Shown here in pieces: positions 57,076 to 64,000 of a stretch of DNA of 64,000 nt. Both the position numbers and the translations under genes were made by a program. The first letter of the stretch is position 1; each line of letters begins with the position of its first letter. The stretch is from Aegilops tauschii subsp. strangulata (Eukaryota; Streptophyta; Magnoliopsida; Poales; Poaceae): the NCBI RefSeq assembly GCF_002575655.3, contig NC_053040.3, forward strand, positions 154,753,148 through 154,817,147, written 5' to 3'. A model generated the notes under the pieces. It was not told the origin of the DNA. It did not search any database and worked only from the letters and a program-made list of their open reading frames with translations.

Positions 57076-57182
57076 TCAGCCAACTAAAGAAGGTATTGGT
57101 TGATGGCTGATGGTCATCAACTAAAGAAGGTATTCATCAACTAAAGAAGGTATTGGCCCGTGGTGAATCTGGCCCGCAATGA
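57076..57182 (+). repeat. Right copies of the junction filler repeat
   Basis: Three successive copies of CAACTAAAGAAGGTATT: a variant continuing GGTTGATGGCTGATGG (about 57080), a 20-base copy (57114-57134) and a longer one ending GGCCCGCAATG (57135-57182). The long copy matches 50173-50220. The patchwork is typical of templated insertion during end joining. Confidence 0.85.
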
Positions 57183-57660
57183 ACAATGTACCCCCTTATA
57201 CCCATTAATGGCCCATTATTCCATTGGGCCGTTTCCAACCCATGTTATCTTTTGGCCTTCTCAGGGCCCATTTATTCTTGGGCTCATTTCCAGCATTCGG
57301 TTACTTACGACCCATTGTTGGCCTTTTCTGCTTGTGGGCCAAATTCAGCCCGCGGTTACAATCGGCCCGTTTGCAGCCTGTTAATCCGTTGGGCCATTTT
57401 CATAGCGTCATCAAATACGGCCGATTAACGATGGCCCGTTATTGTCGGCCCATGAACGGGCGATTCCAAATCTAGCCCGTTTACGGCCCATAATGCGGTC
57501 TGTTATTGGCCCATGTTTGGCCTTTCCATCATACGGCCCGTAGAAGGCCCATTGATGCTACGGCCCGTAGAAGGCCCATTGTTTCTACAGCCCGTATGAG
57601 GCCCATGGTAACTACAGTAAATATGTAGCCATTGGTTATTGTGGCCTAGTTTTAAAAAAT
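57183..57660. repeat. Second part of the GGCCC array, CACTA copy 2
   Basis: Continues the array of 48090-48354 after the 8.8-kb interruption, with the same TGGGCC and GGCCCAT words, for example CTACGGCCCGTAGAAGGCCC in tandem near 57532-57575. Confidence 0.8.
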
Positions 57661-57999
57661 AGGTTATTAAGGCCACTAGGAAACCGCGGAAAAAGAACTA
57701 CACTGACTACAAGAAAACAAACAAACAAGACAACAAGGAAATAAATAAGCAAGCAACTTACGCTAGGCTATCACGGCTATTACACATATTACATCCACTG
57801 GGCATCAAAGTTCGCCACCAGTGCAAATATATGGAACAAAGTAGCATATCATATACACTGGTTGTCAAAGTTGGCGACTAGTGCAAATAAACGCCGCAGC
57901 AAAACAAGTCCAGAACTGAAACCACTTCAGAAGATCTCAAGAAACAATATCCTGGGTACCCATAATGCTGGCAAGATGCTTAGCAAGCTTATTAACTTT
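57661..57999. other. CACTA copy 2 spacer with a small tandem duplication
   Basis: Holds ACATCCACTGGGCATCAAAG and a diverged tandem copy CACTGGTTGTCAAAGTTGGC (57790-57880); the former also occurs in copy 1 at 16658-16680. No gene is seen. Confidence 0.6.
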
Positions 58000-58736
58000 C
58001 TCTTGTTTGGCGCTTAAATCCTCCAGCACTTGCGGTTGCACCAGGAAGTATGCATCTGAATTCTGCAGGGACTTCCTCAGTCCTTCGGCTTCCTGTCGCA
58101 TAACATCTGTCTTTCAACTTGAAGTTGAGACTCAAGAAGCCAAACTGATTCAAGCAGTGAGTTCGAAGAGCTGGTGCCAGCAGTAGTAGCCAGTAACTCG
58201 AACACTACATCAAGACATGACTTTGGGGTTGTCTCAGTGTCTTCAATATAGTTTTTATTAGCTTTCTTGGAGACCAACAGGGATCTCTCACTATCTTGAA
58301 CCTTATCTGCATTACTTCCTTTACCATTGCATAACGAGATACTCTTCTCCAATATTTTATCCGCGTTCTAAAAGAGAAACAAACAAACACATCATGGGTT
58401 TACAATGTAGTATATGAAACTCATTTTGGTAAACCAGTTCAGTAGTAAGGTGGACAGGATAACAACATGAAACAAACATAGATCTATGTAGTATGGTCAG
58501 TGTATGGTCTATATCTTTCTAGTTTATGTTGCCAAATCAAGATAGATACAGTTCGAATCATATCTATTTAAGACAAAGCAGCATAGACAAAATATAAGTG
58601 TGGGAAACTACACAACAATAACAACACTCGTAATGTGCATGGTATGAGAACATAACTGTTTATTCAATTGAAACTGAAATCAACATAGAGCAAGTTACAA
58701 CAGCAAACACGTTAAAGAAACAGGTTTAAAACATAC

Positions 58737-58766
58737 CTGTTGCGCCATTGGAGTTTCAATTGCATC
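58737..58766 (-). other. Single 30-base micro-exon of CACTA copy 2
   Basis: The minus strand between AG (58767-58768) and GT (58735-58736) encodes DAIETPMAQQ, the same decapeptide type that is amplified at 31259-31837. Having one unit here versus six there shows that copy number changes between elements. Confidence 0.65.
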
Positions 58767-59857
58767 CTTCAAATTTGTAATTAGTTGGTATGAGTAAATA
58801 CAGTGATGCAAGAGCAAAGTAGTATGAACCTTAGCTACGGAACCTGACCAGAGAACAATTCTTCTTCTTCTTTAAGCGTTGACTTGGGGTTCGGAGTGGT
58901 GGTCCTCATGCTTTGGGCACTGCAGTTGCCTTACTTATTGCTATTGTTCCGGTGCTCTGTGGTGGAGACGGTGCTGTGTCAACTGAAACTGGGTTACTAT
59001 CTGCTGGCTTGGGGTTAGAAGGGGTGTAGCTCGTTCTCTGTCCAACTAGGTAGGGGTACAATCTACGTGAGTCTGGGTTATGTGTGGTGGGGCTGGTTCT
59101 TGGGCAAGTACAACCGTGGTTCTATCTGCATCGACAGGTAGCACGATCTTTTCTGAAGACCATGTTTTTACTCCCACAGATACTGTCGTCACCCCCTCCA
59201 ATTGAAATGGCTGATAAACAAGAAAAGTAATTGAATGTACAGACATTGTAAGAGACAGGTGCAATGGATAGTAGGAAAGAAAACATGGCATGAAATAATT
59301 CACATTTATGTTGTCTAACCAAACAGAATAGCAGGAGATAATTTCACATATATGATGGCTAATTAAACAGGATAGCATGACACAGTTTCACATGTATGAT
59401 GGCTAACTAAACAGGATAGAATGACATACTTAAAAATATGATAACTATGTAAACAGGATGACATGATATAACTATACGATGCATCTATTAAAGTGGTTGG
59501 CATGCCATAAATCACAAACATGCCGTCGATGGAAACATGATGGCATGATATAATTCAAGGATAGAATGACATAATTCAAAATATGATGACTATGTAAAAA
59601 GGATGAGATGATATAACTATATTATGTCTATAGAAAATGGGTTGGCATGCCATATTTCAGATACATGTTGTTTATGTAAACATCTTGGCATGATATAATT
59701 CAAATATATGATTTATATACTAAGCAAGTGAGCAGAGGGCAATCGCATATATGATGTGTCAACTAAGGAGATGGCATTCAATATTGTGTATATGATGTAA
59801 AAACTAAGCATTGCAATACAATATATCCATGATATGAGTAATATAACCCTGCCAAGT

Positions 59858-60930
59858 TTGAGCATACACCTTAGGGGGATAATAGGACTGGTCATCTGCC
59901 TCTGAATCCTCCTCTGAAGAGCTATCTGTAACCAGCAAGATATCTGCTTCAGCAGGTAGCATTGTCGGCTTTGAAGACCTTGTTTTCACTCCAGATTTCT
60001 CCATCACCAATTCAAATGGCTGATGCACAGGAAGAGCAGTTGAATATACAAACATTGTCAACAAATGCAACGAGAAATACAAAAAAAGGACAGCATGATA
60101 TAATTCAAATATATGACGCTTGGCTAAACAGCATGGCATTGCGTAATTCACATATATAATGCCTTGCAACAAGATAGCATTGAATAATTCACATATATAA
60201 TGTCTTGCAACAAGATGGCTTCGCATAATTCAAATATATGGTAATTAGACACTAAACAGGTGGCATTCACATAAAGCATGTCTAAACTAAGCAAATGACA
60301 TAGCAATGCAAGATACCATACGCACGATATGAGCAACATAACCCTGCCAAGTTAGAGCATGCACCTCGGGGGGAAATAGGACTGGTCATCTGTCTCTGAA
60401 TCCTCCTCTGAGGAGCTATCCGTAACCAGCAAGACATGCGCTTCGTCAAATAGCATTGTCTGCTATGAAGACCTTGTTTCCACTTCAGATTTTTCCATGA
60501 CCGTGCCGAATGGCTGATGCACAGGAAGAGTAATTGAATGTACTAAAATTGTTGACAAATTTAACACGTAATAAAAAAATTATGGCATGATATAATTCAC
60601 ATATAAGATGACTGGCTAACCAGGGTGGCATTGCAAAATTCACATATATGATGCCTGGCTAAACAAGATGGCATTCCATGATTCACATATACGATAAAGA
60701 AACTAAACAGATGGCAATGACACAAAGCATGTCTAAACTAAGCAGATGACATATTTGATGTATACAACAAGCAATGCAAGGCACCATATGCATGATATTA
60801 CCAACATCAGCATGCCAAGTTAGAGCGAAGACCTCAGGGGGTAAATAGGAGTGGTCTTCTCCTTCTGAATCCCCCGCAGAACAGTTATCTTCCTCTTGAT
60901 TATGATCCGAAATGGGTGGGGGGGCTGCCT
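59858..60930 (-). repeat. Triplicated exon-intron unit in the CACTA gene
   Basis: Three units start near 59858, 60350 and 60819 (spacing about 492 and 469 bases) with AAGTTNGAGC and a following acidic exon. The first two encode VTDSSSEEDSEADDQSY and a close variant, the third a diverged GDSEGEDHSY. Copy 1 shows only one equivalent exon near 19313. Exon borders fall inside the unit, so each duplication adds an exon. Confidence 0.7.
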
Positions 60931-61033
60931 TTGCGCCCACCATGGAGCGACGTCTGCATGAAATTTTATTGCCACGCAAGGCTCGTCTCTTTTGCTCTAC
61001 ATGTTCAGTTCCATTGTGTACAATAACTGACAT

Positions 61034-62160
61034 GCATAGGAATAAAACATAGTGAGATTATGTAAGGAGTGCACACACAAATCCAGAGTGATGGTAGCAA
61101 ACTGTGGATAGACCCAAAACCAATGATGGCAGGCAGATAATAGCTTTAGTTAAAAAATACAGATAATGGCTCCTTTAATGTTTGTTTGCACCCAACATGA
61201 AACTCATAGTAGACACCCGAGATTAACCAGATAGTACTGATTGCTGCCCCAATATGTACCCCCACAACCATTTAAAAACTCAAGTTTCAACATTAGTTTG
61301 GACCTGACTCAGAGTCTAATAGGTGAACACGCAGTCTAATAGGTGAACACGACGATAAAGTAGCATGTCATCATATTAAGCGATGCATAACATAAGCAGA
61401 CACAGAAGAGTGGGACCTCTCTTGCGGACCCGTGTAGTCCTCAAGGTCATCTGCTCAGTTGATGACGGTAATGCAGTTGTCGTGGCTGCCGGCGGCGGGG
61501 AAGAAGATCTGAGGCGGTGAAAGACAGTCTGGAGAGCGGATCCCTGCTGTGGTGAACCCTTCCGTCGTTGGAGCAGCTGAGCTGGGTGGAACACAGCGCA
61601 GCAGGAGCAGGACAAACCACACAAGGTTTTCTTTGACACATATCTGCAACAGAAGTAATTGTGTAAGGGCTTGTTTGAATTTGAGGATTCTAACAATGCA
61701 GGGATAGGAAATAGACAGGAATAGAATAGGAATGCACGTGCAAAACAGAGAATTTAAAAACACAGGATTTCTGCCAATCTGGATGTTTGATTCACAAGAA
61801 TTGGAAGATCATAGGATGCAAAGAAGCATGGTGAGATTAAGTCAAACCACAAGTGTACAACCTCTTTGGTGAAGCCATGTCGATCTCAGCATGATTGGGT
61901 TGGTCGGTGAGGATGCTCCGGCTGACTTGGTTGTCAGAGGAGGGGAAGAAGATCTTAGGCGTCTGGAGATGGAGCCCGGGGTACTGCTCCGCTATGATGG
62001 AGGGTTTCGTCGTTGGAGCAGCTCCGGTGAGTTGTATGACGCCGAGGCTGAAGCAGGACAAGAGAGACAACGTTAACCAGAGTGGAATTCTAATAGCATC
62101 TCCAATAGATGACATAAAATACATAACCACAAAGTGCTAGATGTAAAATACATCAGCCGC
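61034..62160 (-). other. GC-rich exon-like blocks, CACTA copy 2
   Basis: Two related blocks (61400-61600 and 61870-62060) share GGGGAAGAAGATCT, TTCGTCGTTGGAGCAGCT and similar strings, so they are duplicates of each other, separated by AT-rich sequence. They resemble 21290-21660 in copy 1 and are likely upstream exons or promoter copies of the minus-strand gene. Confidence 0.45.
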
Positions 62161-62168
62161 TCATCTTT

Positions 62169-62247
62169 GAACTTAACTGTCGAAACTGAATTTAACTGTC
62201 GAAACTGAACTTAACAGTCGAAACTGAATTTACTGTCGAAACAGAAC
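62169..62247. repeat. Minisatellite, about four 19-20 base units
   Basis: Units of TTAACTGTCGAAACTGAA with minor changes repeat four times. It lies just before the GC-rich block of CACTA copy 2. Confidence 0.85.
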
Positions 62248-62249
62248 GC

Positions 62250-63240
62250 ACTAGTAGCAGAAAAGCAGTAGCAGCAGCGCATGCGAGAGCCGAGGCAGCT
62301 GGTCGTGTAGCAGCATCAGGTGAGGCTACCCTGAGCTGCCAGCCACCATCGGCCAAACAGTCGCCCCCGCCGCCCGTGGCCGGCGGTGCGCCGCCCCACC
62401 CACCCCGAAACCACTCCCCACCGCCGGTCCGCCGCCGCCCCGGCCATCCCTCTAGGCCTCCCATGCCGAGCTTTTTCTCCGGCGATCCCCACAGCACCGC
62501 CCCACCACCGCCGGCGACCACCACCCCCGCTCTGAACCCTAAGATAGATACTGGGGTACCTCTCCGGCGAGCCCCCCTCCCCGCTGCAACTGAAGTGTAG
62601 CTAAATCGGAGCAGCATCGCAAGCAAGAGCAAGAGCGAGAGCAGCAGCGCGAGCAAGAGCAAGAGCAATAGCAATAGCAAGAGCATACCAAGCAGGGGAC
62701 CGAGAGCAAGAGTAGAGCAGCAGTGCGAGCGAGAGCTAAAGAAGCAGTAGCTCCTACTGATGTGGACGTCGCCACCGAGGGAGAGATGCCGTGGAGGAAG
62801 TGGCCGGCGACGCCGCCGTGGATGGAGCCGCGCCGTGTCGGCTCGGGACCGAGCGTCGGCAGCACCGTGAGATTGAATCAAGAAGAAATTGCGGCGATTA
62901 GTGTACAACCTCTTTGGTGGCGCCAATTAGGCCTCAGCTTCATCCGAAGAAACGGTGATGATGATGCTCTTCCGGTGGTGCAGGTGAAGACGGTGGTGTG
63001 GGAATGGAGGTGGCGTGAAAGACGAGGGGAACGTAGGGACAACTCCTTGGAGGTGGAGGACGGGGTGGCTGAACCGGCGGGACGACAAGATCGACGACGG
63101 ATCCTCATCCGGTACGGTGGACGAGGGATGTCGAGGTGTTGCTGTGGACGATGTCATCGGGGAAGAGGCTCCAGCTGGGTGGCGGACGAAGGAGGGTGTG
63201 GGGCTTCGCGGGTTTTCGCGGCCTCGGTGTAAGATTGGGT
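62250..63240 (-). other. GC-rich putative first-exon region of CACTA copy 2
   Basis: Minus strand is Pro/Ser/Arg-rich low complexity, with a Leu/Ser-coding hexanucleotide tract at 62610-62686. A third block at 62895-63200 shares GTACAACCTCTTTGGTG with 61858-61874. No single coherent frame was found. A true promoter may lie near 63240-63300, where sequence similarity to 21690-21740 is high. Confidence 0.4.
62610..62686. repeat. AGCAAG/AGCAAT-type hexanucleotide repeat
   Basis: Runs of GAGCAA, GAGCAG and AGCAAT without long interruption. It accounts for the Leu- and Ser-rich open frames on the minus strand. Confidence 0.85.
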
Positions 63241-64000
63241 GGGCGGATGGGATGGGAGCGGGGAACCATGCCTTAGGGGTGCGCTTGTCCGAAATGTGGG
63301 GTAGGTTACGAAAGTACGCCCACTGATTTGAGTTAGGCGGTTCTTTCGGTTCAGGGGTATCATGGGCATTTCGCGTGTTAGGATTTCACAGGAGGTGGGA
63401 TTTTTCGCGCGCGTTGTAATTTTGGAATAGCAAGGCGCGGGTTGAGATGGAGGGAGTTGTCGGAGCACAACGAGACAAAGATATATCTTAAATATTTCAT
63501 GAAAACAAGGCGCGGGTTAAAATTTCCGGACAAGCCTAACGTGTACTGTACCAAATCAATTCGCACTTCCGTCGACAAAAAAACAAAAAGAAATCAATTC
63601 GCAGCACACAAAAGAGTCTAGTCCCATGTACTGTACCAAATCAATTCGCACTACAAATGTCATTCAAAATTTTGAATTCATGTTATGTTCAATTAAAATA
63701 TTTCGCTACGTGTATAATGCATGAACTTTTTAGTGCATTCCAAACGTATATACTACCGCTTCAATGTGAACTAAATTTGAATTCGTTTCTCTATTTGAAT
63801 AAGATCTACAATAATGATTGTTGTGAAGTCAAACCATTTGAATTCATTTCTCTATTTTAATAAGATCAACAATCATCATTATTGTCAAGTTAAACCATCG
63901 TTTGTGTATTATCTTCACAGCACACCACATGATTACTCTCGAGTTAGATATGAACTATTTGTACTATATGAACTCGAACTCGATTTTTTGAATCCACTTT
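63241..64000. other. Right flank, CACTA end not found
   Basis: No gene. Two direct repeats are visible: 26 bases starting TGTACTGTACCAAATCAATT at 63542-63567 and 63627-63652, and a 61-base tandem pair at 63776-63836 and 63837-63898. CAAGGCGCGGGTT also occurs twice (63431 and 63508). Confidence 0.6.

Larger units (their letters stand above)
58000..61033 (-). pseudogene. CACTA copy 2 multi-exon gene, decayed
   Basis: Minus-strand exons in order: about 61033-60835 (MSVIVHNGTEHVEQKRRALR, acidic DNCSAGDSEGED), two related exons at about 60510-60360 and 60020-59872 (VTDSSSEEDSE), about 59213-58850 after a TTATCAG acceptor (VGVKTWSSEKIVLP), a 30-base micro-exon 58737-58766 (DAIETPMAQQ, AG and GT borders intact), and the last exon about 58370-58050 with TETTPKSCLDVVFELL and LLESQLQVERQ. 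Stops and frameshifts occur. Introns carry an AT-rich minisatellite with ATATATGATGGCTAA-like units (59270-59790, 60080-60300). It is the same family as 16816-19560. Confidence 0.6.
47658..64000 (-). mobile_element. CACTA transposon copy 2, continues past the window
   Basis: The CACTA terminus CACTACAAAAAAGACACTTC at 47658 is followed by the same subterminal motifs and GGCCC array as copy 1. The element is interrupted at 48355-57182 and resumes with the GGCCC array, a minus-strand multi-exon gene remnant and GC-rich blocks. The right terminal repeat was not found before 64000, so the true end of the element is uncertain and the last several hundred bases may be flank. No transposase domain was recognised. 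Strand refers to the resident gene. Confidence 0.75.

Noticed and set aside
59270..60720. Repeats resembling a CRISPR array
   Set aside because: The units are degenerate AT-rich intronic minisatellites without unique spacers, in a plant nuclear transposon.

Overview
The window is plant nuclear DNA from a large grass genome, almost certainly Triticeae (wheat, Aegilops or barley group). This rests on recognisable repeat families: an Athila-type Ty3/gypsy element of the WHAM/Sabrina kind, BARE/Angela and SIRE/Maximus-type Ty1/copia elements, Tat-lineage gypsy elements that carry antisense genes, CACTA (En/Spm) transposons and a Stowaway MITE. No intact host gene was found. Family names come from recalled terminal sequences and were not searched; the nesting is read from TG..CA ends, target-site duplications (TSDs), primer-binding sites (PBS) and reading frames.

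Layout. 1-365: end of an unidentified LTR element abutting an Athila element. 366-8960: Athila internal region (decayed gag and pol, an extra intact 139-codon ORF) and its 3' LTR. 8961-10993: the only stretch that looks low-copy, with a possible minus-strand gene 5' end cut off by the Athila LTR, a Stowaway MITE touching its TATA box, and a near-perfect hairpin. 10994-21876: CACTA copy 1, split by a 4.25-kb solo LTR (12375-16626, TSD ACACT). 21877-30572: minus-oriented Tat-like element whose left LTR is split by a Sabrina-type solo LTR (22258-23832) and whose body is a plus-strand spliced antisense gene. 30573-32227: CACTA fragment with amplified 30-nt micro-exons. 32228-33321: truncated Angela LTR, plus orientation. 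33430-47039: minus-oriented Angela element whose integrase gene is split by a full-length Tat element (33835-42584, TSD AGCCT). 47040-47657: GC-rich CACTA-like sequence. 47658-64000: CACTA copy 2, split at 48355-57182 by a patchwork of SIRE LTR (minus), SIRE gag-pol (plus), organelle-like DNA with a plastid ndhA fragment, and repeated filler sequence.

How the parts work together. Both Tat elements lack reverse transcriptase and integrase and would depend on a partner; both keep a multi-exon gene antisense to their own transcription with its own TATA-like box. The three CACTA segments share one minus-strand multi-exon gene of unknown function but no transposase was seen. The most unusual features are the micro-exon array (31259-31837), the exon triplication (59858-60930), the two antisense genes, and the repair-like junction with organelle DNA (50173-57182).
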